A stretch of 64,000 bases of DNA. Source: Phytophthora sp. 'mugwort'. Its lineage: Eukaryota; Oomycota; Peronosporomycetes; Peronosporales; Peronosporaceae. Shown here in pieces: positions 20,275 through 30,993 of the stretch. The stretch lies in the NCBI GenBank assembly GCA_033558025.1, contig JAUCEF010000005.1:4960001-5024000 (forward strand), read 5' to 3'. A model generated the notes under the pieces. That model was not told where the DNA came from. It searched no databases and worked only from the letters and a program-made list of their open reading frames with translations. The position numbers were made by a program, and so were the translations under genes. How positions within the stretch are numbered: the stretch's first letter is position 1; every line of letters begins with the position of its first letter.

Positions 20275-23020
20275 GTGTTGGCCGGGTTACCTTTCTACAA
20301 GCACAGCTCCACTGTAGCAACATCCCAATACGAGCCATTTGTCTTCAGTAACAGGATCATTTCCAGCGTAATAGGCGATAGGCGGTGGTGCTCATGGCGC
20401 AAAACCGCACGAGCCCCGCTGAAGAGCCTCTTCACCATGTTGGAGGTTGGTGGAATGTCTCCGTGCAGCAAGTACGACGCTGGCGCCGCCTCCATCTTGT
20501 GTCCTTGAGGATTCGAAACCTTCCCTTCTTGCTGGTGGCGGCTCCGTGACATCCTCGTCATTCCGTTGACGCTTGAACGGCTCTAAAGCAGCTGCTTCTT
20601 CGTCCGTGAGTAGAACCATTTTGCCAGCGGGCACCTTCACCACCTCTTGTTCGAAAATGGGAGAATGCACGATGTTAGCGTCCGGTGAGGACAAGGACAA
20701 TACAGAATACTAGATAATTATCCCCCGCTCAATAAGAATAAAACTTACGTACCAAGATACTGCGAACGAAGGGTGAATCTCCAATAGCCAGTTTAAACAG
20801 GTCCCGAGCATCGAGCAACGTCAGATCGGCGGCTTGGAGGCGCTTGCACACAGACTCTGCATTGTATAGACTGTTGAGCAGCGCCTCGAGCTTACGGTGC
20901 GTCGAGCGGGATGGGAGAAAGTCGGCTAGCTCGTCGTCGTCAGCCGAGACGAACTCACGGAGCCGATAGTAACGCTTGAGCATCGAAAACGTCGACGACC
21001 ATCGTACCGCCGCCAACGGAGTCTTGGTGCAATTTTCGGAATACCCAAATAAAACCGGCATAATTAGTGTGAGTAAAACATCAAGACCAAAATATAAATA
21101 GAGAAGGAAAAAAGACCCAAAATACCATAATTTGGACGCTTGCTTTAAAGTCCGGAGCTTCCGCATTAGCTGTTGCACCTCCTTCGAATCTTTCGTCACG
21201 TGGCTCGGATAACTGTGGTATTGCAGCACACACAAACTCGTCAGATTTTGGTTATAGGCAAGAATCACAACAATAGCCGAGCTAGTCGGTCCTTGTTGGC
21301 CTGTGCTTGGTTGTCCCTAGCGGTTCGGCCCTTCTGGGACAGTGGTGTCTCGCTTCCGCCGAGACCAAGGGCCCCAAGCCAGTCAATACACAGAGGTCAG
21401 CTGAGCTGACTGCCTCTGGCCCTTAAATATCCCGTGTCCTCCGCTAAAGAGCGGACGACGACGCGTTAGTGCTTTGACGGGTCGCCGAGAGCAAAGTCTT
21501 CTCGGCTAGAAGTGTTACGGTACCCGGGTTGTACGGCGTACTGGCCCGCCGAATTCGGCAGGACTTGTTCCTTCGCGCTTGGCGAGACACGCCCTTCCCC
21601 GGGTCACCTAGTTCTTTTGGCGCTACCAGTCAACACCCTACAAGCTATGCCTCTCGGGTGTCAACGGTAACTATAATCAGCCCGTGCAGGGTCTTACCGG
21701 ACAGTGTACACTTGTCTTGGACTTGGAAAGAGTTACTCTGTTATTATTTATCTCCCGGGATCCCCCAGGGGGCTCCTCCTATTGTTAACTATGTTCCTAT
21801 CCAAATATCAAGTGAAATAAAATGCGCTCGGATCTCGACCGACCCTTCGCAAAAATCTCAATATAACCACCCAAACTCAACGGCCGGCTCAGTTTATCCA
21901 GTCGAGTAGCCGAGTTGCTAGCTGACTTCGTACTGAGCGAGCGCTACCATGGTCGCTGCTTAAGTGCGATGTGTGAATCACTTTGTCCGGCGTTCACTAC
22001 ACCACATAACGACGCATCGCAAGGTTAAGTCGATGACTTGAGTAGCCTACAAGCGGTACACCAAGCAGGTTCAAAAGCCGCTTGTTAACCGCGAAGTTGT
22101 CACCGACCACGAAGAGACAACCGGAGAGCGATTTCTCGAAAAATGGAAGAAAGCGCTTGATCGCCATGAGATGGCTTCAACGTTTAGCTGGTCGTCTGTC
22201 TCGTCCATCACTGGAAACAGTGACAAAAGTGGGTACTGCGGACCAGACGCGGTCTCATAGCAAGCATACACAGCCAGGTAGTGATCCGAGCCATGGGTCC
22301 ATCCGTCGATGATAGGCCAACCACTCGGGTATCTCATCCCCGATGCCTTTCTCCACATCCCTCGTCACAGCCTCCATAATGGCTGTTATGGACTCGACTG
22401 ATATAGGATTCAATTTGGTGTACCTAGGCAGCACGAAATAAGATTAGCGATAGAGCAACTCACACGAAATAACGCAGATGGTAAATGCTGGCGGGTTTCC
22501 TTTGACTCGCAAAAGGAATGTGGTAGGTTGTCATTGATAACCCACCAAAGCCAGGCGTAGCGGTTGGACGCCGTCTGGGTCACCCACGGCAGAAGCGTCC
22601 CCGTCGCTGCGACACTAGCATCCCGCATGTCGCTCTTGAAGTTCGGGTGTGCCTTCCGAGCGTGAGCCACCATGTTGGTGTAGCCCGACTTGGGTGTGTG
22701 CTTGCGGCACTTCGCACACGTCTTGCACTTGTAGTAATCAGTAGCTCACCTTCATCGTCCAGGCAGAGCTTGAAGCAAAAAGCTGGAAATCTGCCTGGGT
22801 GTGAAGGTGGACCGCGGTGGGGCGGCAGCCAGGAGGTTGTCGGCCATTCTGGCGTGGAGAGGCGTGCAGAAGGAGTTGTTCGGTTGGGGGCTTGTTTGGG
22901 AATGGAGTGGTTCGTCTTTGGTGAGGAGCCAGAGCTATATGAATGATCACCATGGGGCTGTAACTTTGGTGGCGCAGAGAAGCTCACCAAAATACAATAC
23001 CGAAAATTGGAGTCGCACAA
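20275..23020 (-). mobile_element. hAT-family DNA transposon, decayed and interrupted
   Basis: Read leftward: a BED-type zinc finger region (about 22,760-22,620: CKTC, then GYTNMVAHARKAHPNF), the hAT catalytic-core region (22,358-22,010: IIDGWTHGSDHYLAVYACYE, then VVGDNFAVNKRLLNLLGVPL), the helical insertion and core continuation (21,268-20,755: VRWSSTFSMLKRYYRLREFV), and the C-terminal dimerisation domain (about 20,480-20,300: IPPTSNMVKRLFSGA, then HHRLSPITLEMILLLKTN). A probable intron lies at about 20,700-20,753 (GTACGTAAG...). Several frameshifts and about 740 bp of foreign DNA at 21,261-22,001 show it is dead. Terminal inverted repeats and the 8-bp target duplication were not found by eye. 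Confidence 0.8.
21261..22001 (-). repeat. probable solo LTR inserted in the hAT element
   Basis: About 740 bp of non-coding DNA separates two hAT coding segments that should be adjacent. On the minus strand it begins TGTAGTGAACGCCGG at 22,001. It includes a CCAAAT/TATATT-like promoter region and a GC-rich 3' half, as LTRs do. The far boundary near 21,261 is not clean and no perfect target duplication was found, so LTR identity is inference. Confidence 0.45.
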
Positions 23021-23520
23021 CATAAATTTCGGGCGTAAGCCAGGCAGGGACCGAAAATAAAGAATTGGAACTCAAAATACAAATTTATTTTCGTCGATAT
23101 TTATTTGTCGGGATGCCTGGCTGAATCATCATGTGAAGAAGCTCAATGAAGCTGCTTTATCTCCCTATCGAATGGTCGACAACGAGAAGGTTGCGACCAA
23201 GATCGGAGTAGTTTTGGATGAATGGGCTACGAGGTCAGGAAAAGGAGGCAGAGTAACCTCGCAAGGAGCGTTCATTTTCGGCACTGACGTTCGAATGCCT
23301 ACAAATTCAGGATCGTCGTCATAAGAAGAAGTTGATTTTGCTTGCCCTGAGCGAGGATGCAGAACCGATTCCGATCGCGCGGTGCATGGCCTGCTCATGC
23401 TGAATGATACCAGCTATAACAAAGTATTGGAGAACTCATTGTCGTCAGTATGAGTCTATTTGGCAGCGGCGAGTCGGCCAAAATAATGATCGTATTTGTA
23501 CACTAGACCTTACATCCTTT
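23021..23520 (+). other. intergenic DNA with a small unassigned ORF
   Basis: An ORF at 23,133-23,324 (63 codons; NEAALSPYRMVDNEKVATKI) is open but matches nothing I recognise. It may be a transposon or host-gene fragment, since its frame opens before the first ATG. A short inverted repeat, gccaggca at about 23,039 and tgcctggc at about 23,113, surrounds an AT-rich stretch. The region marks the change from repeat-rich to gene-rich DNA. Confidence 0.35.
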
Positions 23521-24186
23521 CTACATACGTACCATGAGCTTAAGCGCGCACGCGATCGAGACGATGAGTGCCGCGATCACGAGCGTCATGACCTGGGTCT
23601 GCCAAGAAAAGATGATGCGATAGTATCTGACCGTCATCTCCCTGGACGACGTGCTGCTCTCCGCCTCCTCGATGCTGCTGTTGCTAGGCGTCCCCCGGAT
23701 GGACTCAAAAGACGAGTGATGCCTGTGGAACTCGCGGCTGCTGGTCGAGCGGAGCCGTATTGCCTGCAGACTGCGGCGCGCATACCTGTCGTCGTAGTCT
23801 TCGAAGGCCGCGGGGCTCGTGTGCGAGCGCAGAAACTCGGGCGTGGAGCGGCGGCGGTTAATCTCCGAAATGTTTTGCACGTTGGCGCTCACGCAATCGT
23901 CGCACGAGCGCACACTCTTCTTCTGGAATAGAATGCGCTTGGTGGAGCAGGCACCACACACGATCTCGCCGCACAGACGGCAATGATGTTTACCCGCCCA
24001 GAGGCGGAAATTGCGGCGGCAATTGGAGCAATTGGAGCGCGACGACTTAGGCACCCAGTGTGAGCGATGGCACAGCGCCGCGGCCTCCATGCCCATGGCC
24101 TGCGCCGACATGCGACGGAACAGGTTTCCAGGCACCACGCGCGCGTTTCGAATCGACGGCGATGAAGCTTCAGCGGCAATCGCCAT
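23521..24186 (-). CDS. FYVE-type zinc finger protein with C-terminal membrane anchor
   Basis: A 221-residue protein. Residues 44-99 form a FYVE finger with all four C-x2-C pairs (Cys53/56, 69/72, 77/80, 95/98) and the lipid-contact motif as KHHCRLCGEIVC. FYVE domains bind phosphatidylinositol 3-phosphate on endosomes. The leading WxxD is degenerate (WVPKS) and the final RVC reads RSC, so binding may be altered. A serine-rich linker leads to a hydrophobic C-terminus (VMTLVIAALIVSIACALKLM), a predicted tail anchor. The frame is open for another 106 codons upstream, but that part has no conserved features and contains an initiator-like promoter motif 66-80 bp before this ATG, so the start at 24,186 is preferred. 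Oomycetes have many FYVE proteins of unknown role. Confidence 0.8.
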   Translation of the reverse strand: MAIAAEASSPSIRNARVVPGNLFRRMSAQAMGMEAAALCHRSHWVPKSSRSNCSNCRRNFRLWAGKHHCRLCGEIVCGACSTKRILFQKKSVRSCDDCVSANVQNISEINRRRSTPEFLRSHTSPAAFEDYDDRYARRSLQAIRLRSTSSREFHRHHSSFESIRGTPSNSSIEEAESSTSSREMTVRYYRIIFSWQTQVMTLVIAALIVSIACALKLMVRM

Positions 24187-24251
24187 CACGCGACGAGGAC
24201 TGCACTTGTTGTTATTTGTATAGCAGTGGGCGGCTTGCGGTGGAGACAGAT

Positions 24252-24266
24252 CGAAATGGAAAGTGA
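24252..24266 (-). promoter_or_regulatory. oomycete initiator plus flanking promoter element (FYVE gene)
   Basis: On the minus strand: TCACTTTCCATTTCG. TCACTTT fits the oomycete initiator YCAYTYY, and CATTTCG is close to the flanking element MWTTTNC. It lies 66-80 nt upstream of the chosen ATG, a normal distance for a short 5' UTR. Confidence 0.6.
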
Positions 24267-25070
24267 GAGCTACAAAGTCTCTCGGGACAACAGACGACGA
24301 CCTAGTTGCTGCTTGTGGCGTTGTTGCAGAATGGGCACCTGAGGGCAGAGGCTGGGTCCGTGGCGAAAAAGGGGCAAGACTCGGTGTAAACGGCCAGTAA
24401 CGGCCAGAGATGAGATACATCGCGCACTGATTCCGAGCTACAGCGAGGGACACACTGACGGCATCGCAGCGAGGCAGCACGCGTGGGTGTACATTGTAGT
24501 ACAATATGCTGGCCGAGCGTCAATGCTGGAAAGCGACCAGCACTTTGAGTGATGGCATGCATGCTGACGAATTCACATGTTGCGGATTACGCCAGCGAGT
24601 TACACACAGGCAAATCATCGTTTGAAATGGGCGCTCGTGATCTTTAACATTGGGATTAAAATACGATTTGGGTATGGTACGCTGCTTTCATGTGAAATTT
24701 GGGTAGAAGAGCTAATTGCGTGTCCACTCGTTCTTTTTGGCGCACAGAGCGACGCGAGAAATTGATTGCGTCGCAGTCTGCGCTTGCGCATGTGGAGGTC
24801 ATTGACGTCAAGCGTCGGATCATCCCTTAGAGTTGAGCGCGAAATGACACAAAGGTTTAAGATCGAATACGTACGCTACAGTACATATATATACTAGTTT
24901 CACTTCATAGGTCAAAGCTCGCTGCCGTCGTGGAAATCAGAGCAAATTTACCTCGCTGCCGCACGTGACAAAACGACGGTTCAAAGATACATGTCGGTAC
25001 CACGCATACCTTTTAAGGCAAAAAGAAACGGCTTAACATGGCTACACGGCAACACTCAAGCCGACTCATC
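24267..25070. other. intergenic region between Iml1 3' end and FYVE promoter
   Basis: About 800 bp holding the FYVE upstream region and the Iml1 3' UTR. No coding sequence, RNA gene or repeat was recognised. The DNA becomes AT-rich around 24,600-24,900. Confidence 0.5.
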
Positions 25071-28000
25071 TCACGGAGCTGCAGCAGATACACTTGAGCT
25101 CGAGCTACTGAGGGTATGTCCCTCTCTCATTGCAGATGTCATTATGTCAGCTGCAAAGGGATCCACCAGCAGCTCTGTCGCGCGCGAGGCACCGCGCTCA
25201 ACGGACGCAGCAACAGCGGGAGAGCCGCGCTTCGTGTCCACGCCAACGATATTACGTACCATCCCATTGCTCGCCTCTAAGCTATTCTCCTTCTCCTCCT
25301 CGCTGCAACTATTGGTGCTCTCGCTTGTGCTCGCCAACAACAACATCTTATCGCTCGTATTGCCCCTTCGAGGAGAACCCGCCGCTACGCCTACTCTCTT
25401 TTCCTTGCCGATCTTGACTGGCAGCGGTGCAATATCCGCTGTTGCAACTGCTGTAGGCTCGAGTGCATCATCGAGCACGCTCATCAACGCTGACCTCGCC
25501 ACCTGGAGCGACTCGATATATTGCCGCAGCTCGTCAAAGATCGGCTGGATCTCGTCGTCGTGCACCTTTTGGTTCGAGATCCACACCAAACCGGTATGCG
25601 TCATGCGCGCAAAGCACGCTAACGACCGATGCACGTACTGTCGATAGTACGAGATCATTCGCCGCGCACGCGCCGGCCGCGGCTCCTGCGTCACAGTCGC
25701 GTATTCTGCGTTGTGGTTAAGATGCGTGAACGGGATCGGGTGAAGCGCCTCGCAGCAGAAGTCGAAGCGCTCGATCAGCGCCTTCTCCACCATCCGTCGC
25801 TCGGACAAATCGTCAATCTTGAGGAAAATGGGGCAGTTGAGCGGATGGAGGTCCAGGTTGCTCGAAATTCCATTTTCAGTCACCCTCTGCAACTCCAAAC
25901 CAAGCTGCTTCGCACGGCGGCTCATTCCAGTGATCAGATCATCGACAAGGGAACTGCGGCACACGAGCCACTGAATCTCCACATGGTAGCACTGTGTCGA
26001 CAGCACCTCCGTGTCCACTTTGGCAATTACCCAATTCTGACTAGTGACGGCATCATTTGTGTGTAGCAACATCTTGACGCTCCGCTGGCCCACACGTTTA
26101 AAGGCGCCAGTACCGCTTGTCGACATGTTTTGTCTCCACTCGGTCGAGAGCTTCACGTTCGGGAATCCTGTGCTGGCATCTGCTTTAGCTCGTAAAAACT
26201 CAAGGAACTTCCGACAGCCTTCGGTGTAATCTCGCAAGTTTTCTGTTAAAAAAAGGCAATACGCACAAATATGTCACTAAAAAGGAGTAAAAGACAAGAC
26301 ATCACCCCCGTCTTACCTTGATCCCCGACATCAGAGCCACCCAGTCGTGGTGGCAGAAGACAATAGAGGCTGCGTTTATAGCGGATTCCTTCACTCATGT
26401 CATCGATGTAGCCACAGATGAGCTGATCGAGATGATTCCACTGGTATTCGATCTGAGGATACTTGCGGAATTCCTGCGCGACAGTAACGAACCGATCGAC
26501 GATGGGCGACCAAAGCGCGTATCGATACTCCATAATGTCCACATCCGACCGTGTCGTCACTTTCTGTAGATAGCGCTTTACATCAATCGTTTGGGTTTCC
26601 TCGTTGTACACGATTTCATGGATTCGATGGCCCATGCTGAGTCGAAAGACAGTACCATCTTTCTCGCCAACTTCATTCGTGTCTTCCGCCGAAACAAGTT
26701 GGAAATCTTGAGAAAGTCGTTGTGCTACCATTTCCAACACGAGCTCCCGATAATCTCGGAACGTCACTCCATTCTGTTCATCGCGTTCCGGGAGCATGAC
26801 ACTGTAGAAAGACTCGGTGTAGTGCGCTTGCAATTCCTTCGGGGCTGGCATGAAATCACTTGCAAGAGGCAAAAGTGCGGGGAAACACAAACTTCTCCAC
26901 TTTAGGAGATTTTGCGCAATCTTATACTGTTGGTCTTCACATGGCCGCACTTGGCTCCATCGGCGCTGGTTGCTCGTAAGTTGCTTCAACATGAACGCCT
27001 GCGAGTGGAAAATGTCCTCTTTTACTGCGCCTTCAGCAGGACGCAGGACGGGGCTGTTAGTAAAAGGCGTATGGTTTGGTCCACTACCGTCACCCAACTG
27101 GAACGTGTTTGGGAACGAGCTCGACGCAATCCTAGCTTTGTCCTTGTCGTCATCCAGAGACCCCACTTTAGCCTCCAGACTCCCTCGGTATTCAGCCAGG
27201 TCAACATTCAGTGGAGAAGGTTCTCGCTGCTCAAATTGGCGCCAGCGAGCTCCACCACTGTTACTACCACCGTTTTCATTGGCATTGCCCGCCGAACCTG
27301 ATTGAAACCCGATGGTTCCTGTTCGTTTCTTGATCATCGACGTCAGATACGACACACCAGGTCGGATTGGCGGCGTGGAGGCTAAACGGACACTCATGTC
27401 GCTGTCAGATGACTTCTGTGCCAGTTTCGGTGCTGGTGCAAACCCAAACACTTCGTCATCATATTTTTCATACTCTTGTAGAAGCTTGTTCTGTTCGGAC
27501 AAGGAGAACGTACGGGCTTTGGTCACCGTTTCACCATCGTATGAAAGAGAGTCATCCGAGCAAGTCATGGAAGACGCTCGCGCACGGACAAGATCACTAT
27601 TCAGACCGGCAAGCATGACATCGTCGTAGGTAGAGCCGCTAGCTGACGGTGCTACACCGGACTCATTGTTGTCATCCTCACTCAGAGATGACTCAGCTTT
27701 CTGGAAGTCATTCAGCAAACATTCCAGCGGTTTCGGGAGCGATAAGTAACCGAAATGTGTGAAATCGTTGTCTTTGAACATCCGACACATTGGAAGTGGC
27801 TCAAACATTTTGGTTTTTGAGTTCATTGGCGCGCAGACATCGCAGAACTGGGTAATGTCTTCATCCAGCGGACACTCGTGAGGAATGAGCATGTTTTCTT
27901 GCACAAACCATAACGGAATCCAGAGCGGAACGATGTAGTTTTTGCGGTTTTCCATCCGCTGCAGGCAGTACTTGCACAAGTGGCCAGTCCGCATCGACGA

Positions 28001-29710
28001 CACCCCCACGTCTGCCACCGCTGACTGGGAATCTGTAGTCACTTCGTTTGAGCCTGTTCGCGAGCGTCGCTGATACCCATTCTTTGAATTGTGGGGGTTA
28101 TTGTTACATAAGCACATTTCATTCGCAGGGTTACCTTCTTTCCGACCAGGGAGCTTCATTTCAGACAAATCGGATTGCTTAAAAAGAAACAATGGGCATT
28201 TGTGTAACGGGCGAGACGCCAACGAGATCAAATCGATACCAATACCATGGTCCATCATGCGCTGCTCAGTAATCTCGGAAAGTCGCTTGTTCACAGAGAA
28301 AATGCCATTGCCAGGAGTAATCAGCACGACGCTTTGACCGCTACGTGATAAATCACGATCGATGTGATGTTTCTCGAAAATATTGAGCACGAGATTCACC
28401 GCTTCTAGCAGGTTTCCGTCACGAGCATTAGATGGAACGCCTGGACGTGGCCCAGAATCATCCTGGATTAATTCCGCTGGAGAGAAGGACGAAACGTAGA
28501 AATCGGCCGGTGACCGCCAACCGCATTCGTGCGGGAACGCATTCATCTCTTGCTTGAGTTTCATCACCAACGGCTGCACGTCGGTAATGATGCTATCGAA
28601 TGCAACGAGTTTGTAAAAGTCCTGGTAGTGTCTGCCATCTTCATCCACTCCAACCGAAAAGCAATCACTCCGTTCGTATGGGAACGACGACTCTCTCTCG
28701 TCGTCAACGGCACGCGATTGTTTCCTTTTAGGCATAAACCTTCGGTGAGAATAATGTCGTCCCGAGGGTGACGTGTCCTGATCCTGGTCCATTTCTGGGT
28801 AAAAGCAGCGCGAATAAAAGAGGATCGTGAGGCTGTGCGAAACTTTGTGCTTCATCCATTTGTTCAGCACATTGCGCACCACTGTGAGGAAAATCTCCAA
28901 GTACAGCATCCCAGAGTTGGCCATATCCCACATCTCGGGACTAATCTGCACCAGCCACATGATACGCGAGGTGCGCGAGCGGAAAGTGAACTTGGTATTC
29001 TCCGAAATGACTCCACTGCGCACCTTTTCGCCACCGGAGCGCACATCCAGGACCTGCCACCTCGTTCCCTGCACTCGGATCGTCTTGCCCACATACAGCG
29101 CTGTGCCTACCATGGACTGTTTAAGGTACATGAGATCTCGTCTCGACATGAACTGGTCTTTGAGCGAGACCTCGACAAAGTCCACTTCGACTTGCGTCTT
29201 GGGCAGGAAGCGCACGGTCACGTCCTTGAACGGCGCCAGCTGGAAGAAGGCGGCCGTGTCCTTCAGCACGCTCACCTGCATCTTGCCCTTCAGTGGCGCG
29301 GCGCTGCTCTCTGGGATCTCCAGCAGCAAGTGGTTCTGCGGTGAGCCCTCGGCCAAAGCGGCCGCCGCGCCGTCCGAAGTCATGACTTGTCGCGCCTGCA
29401 TGTCGCCCGCGTGCTCCGGGTGGAAGACCTCGACCACATAGTCCTTCCAGACGAGCTCTTTAAGTTGCGGGAAACTGTCGGGATTGAGCACGATCTCCTC
29501 GCCGCTCTGGAACTCGTGACCGTGGACGTGCAGCTTGATCTGCGCGGCCGCGTGCACCGTCGTCTGTCGCTTCTTGGGCGTGGCGGTGGTGTTCGTTGCC
29601 GCTTCTACGGGTCCTGTGGAGCTGGACGACGCACTGGGCGCCGCCTTCTCGGCGGCATCGGCGGCGGCCTTCGCCTTGGCGGCGCGCCGACGTTCGAAGC
29701 GCCGACGCAT
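25071..29710 (-). CDS. DEPDC5: Iml1/DEPDC5, GATOR1 complex subunit
   Basis: Two exons (29710-26317 and 26242-25071; intron 26243-26316, GTAAG...ACAG) encode 1,521 residues, close to yeast Iml1 and human DEPDC5. The N-terminal domain is clear (EIVLNPDSFPQLKE, SGVISENTKFTFRSRTSRI, then VQISPEMWDMANSGMLYLEI), followed by a serine-rich middle. The C-terminal domain carries VIAKVDTEVLSTQCYHVEIQ and LVDDLITGMSRRAKQLGLEL. Within GATOR1 this subunit binds Rag GTPases and restrains TORC1 at the lysosome or vacuole when amino acids are low. The roughly 75-residue DEP domain expected between the middle and C-terminal domains is not apparent: only about 110 dissimilar residues lie there. The extreme N-terminus is basic and Ala-rich. 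Confidence 0.9.
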
Positions 29711-30117
29711 TGCTGGTCAAGTTGGTGATAAATTGATTATGGAGTGTAAATCAGCGTGTAAATCAGGGTAAATTGACTAAAACAGAGCGGGGGACATGAC
29801 ATGGCTACGTTTGTTGCTTGTGCTACTGCCTGGAACTATCTAGCGAGCTCTATAATAGCTCGTCGACATCATATCCGCTACGGTATCATAGTGCGCTAAG
29901 AGCGGGACTTGAAACGTAGTCAAGCTGACGAGGAACTATGTAGATACCTTAGTTTTCCACCGTCTCTTGGGGACAGATCTGGCCTCCACGCGGCTTCTGG
30001 CTCGACGCCAGTTTAGACGCTCCCGCTGCTTATGCGTGCTTGCCGCCCTTCCGGCTCTTGGCCGAGTTTACAATAGCCGACACCATCCTTTGGACGCAAA
30101 AGAACGATGCGTATTAG
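29711..30117. other. Iml1 upstream region
   Basis: A 407-bp gap between the Iml1 start and the cornichon stop, both on the minus strand. It should hold the Iml1 promoter. No clear initiator motif or repeat was recognised. Confidence 0.4.
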
Positions 30118-30824
30118 TCACCGAGCACAATACAGTTGTAAGAGATGGTAGCCAGCTCGAACGCACCAGAACATGCCGTAGACGATCTGTAGTCCATAGA
30201 ACACCGTCCTGGCAATGGACTCCAAGCGAGCCTGTTGCAGGTTTTTAAAGCGTAGGATCTCCGTCGGGTCCATCATGTGTTCATTCCGCATAACACTACA
30301 GTGACAGCAGGTACCGACCAAAGGAAGCAACGCCGTCAGTATACTTGTACCAACCAGCCCACAACCACTGCAAGCAGAGAAGTTAAAGACGCAAACCCCT
30401 CACCGTCGAGCATGCCATACGGCGATCGGGAGGTTAAGCAAAAAGACCCAAGGCGCCCATGCCAGCAAGCACAGAAACATGAGGATGCCGTGCAAGATCA
30501 TTTCGGGGTCTGCAGCATGCAAACAGTTAGTAAGAAAATCCCCTCCAGCACAGACAGTCGCTAATACAGTAGAAGAACACGCACAGACGAGCTTGTTGAG
30601 GCGTTTGGCCACGTCGGCCGGGTTCAGATGGTCCAACTCCAGCTCATCGAGGGTGATCAGCTGCGTAGGGCAAGATACTTTGGTCAGCGAAGCAGCAGCT
30701 AGAGAGGTAGGGAGGGGGAGCGAGCCATTGAAGGGGAGATCAGCGCAGTACCCACCCAATAGCCGTTGAGGAATGTGAGCGCCACGATGTCGATGAAGCT
30801 CAGTACCGCGACGAGGACCTGCAT
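30118..30824 (-). CDS. CNIH: cornichon-family ER cargo receptor
   Basis: Four exons (30824-30756, 30660-30585, 30509-30404, 30295-30118), all with GT-AG introns and matching phases, encode 142 residues, the normal length for the family. The order is right: a first membrane helix (VLSFIDIVALTFLNGYW), the cornichon box (ITLDELELDHLNPADVAKRL), a second helix (MILHGILMFLCLLAW), then MRNEHMMDPTEIL and a last hydrophobic segment. Cornichon/Erv14 proteins load transmembrane cargo into COPII vesicles at the endoplasmic reticulum. The gene is head-to-head with katanin p80, 169 bp between start codons. No annotation is possible from any single frame; the splicing defines it. Confidence 0.92.
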
Positions 30825-30993
30825 CGCGCTTGAAGGAGCTTCTCCAGTTGTGCCCGAGTCAAAAGTACATGTGTCCCCAACCCGGAACCCGGATCAATAA
30901 AGAGCAAGCCCCCGGGTTTTTCGGGCGCCATACAAACTGTAAGTGTTCGGCCCGGGCAGTAAGCGTCGCGAGCCAAAAGCGACTTCGCCAGAC
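30825..30993. promoter_or_regulatory. shared upstream region of cornichon and katanin p80
   Basis: Only 169 bp separate the two start codons, so both promoters must lie here or overlap the first exons. No single core element was identified with confidence. Bidirectional use is inferred from spacing. Confidence 0.5.

Noticed and set aside
29387..29728. A 113-codon plus-strand frame over the Iml1 start
   Set aside because: Low-complexity Gly/Arg-rich shadow of the Ala-rich N-terminus.
30400..30759. A 119-codon membrane protein
   Set aside because: It runs through two introns of cornichon; the spliced four-exon model fits the family length and motifs.
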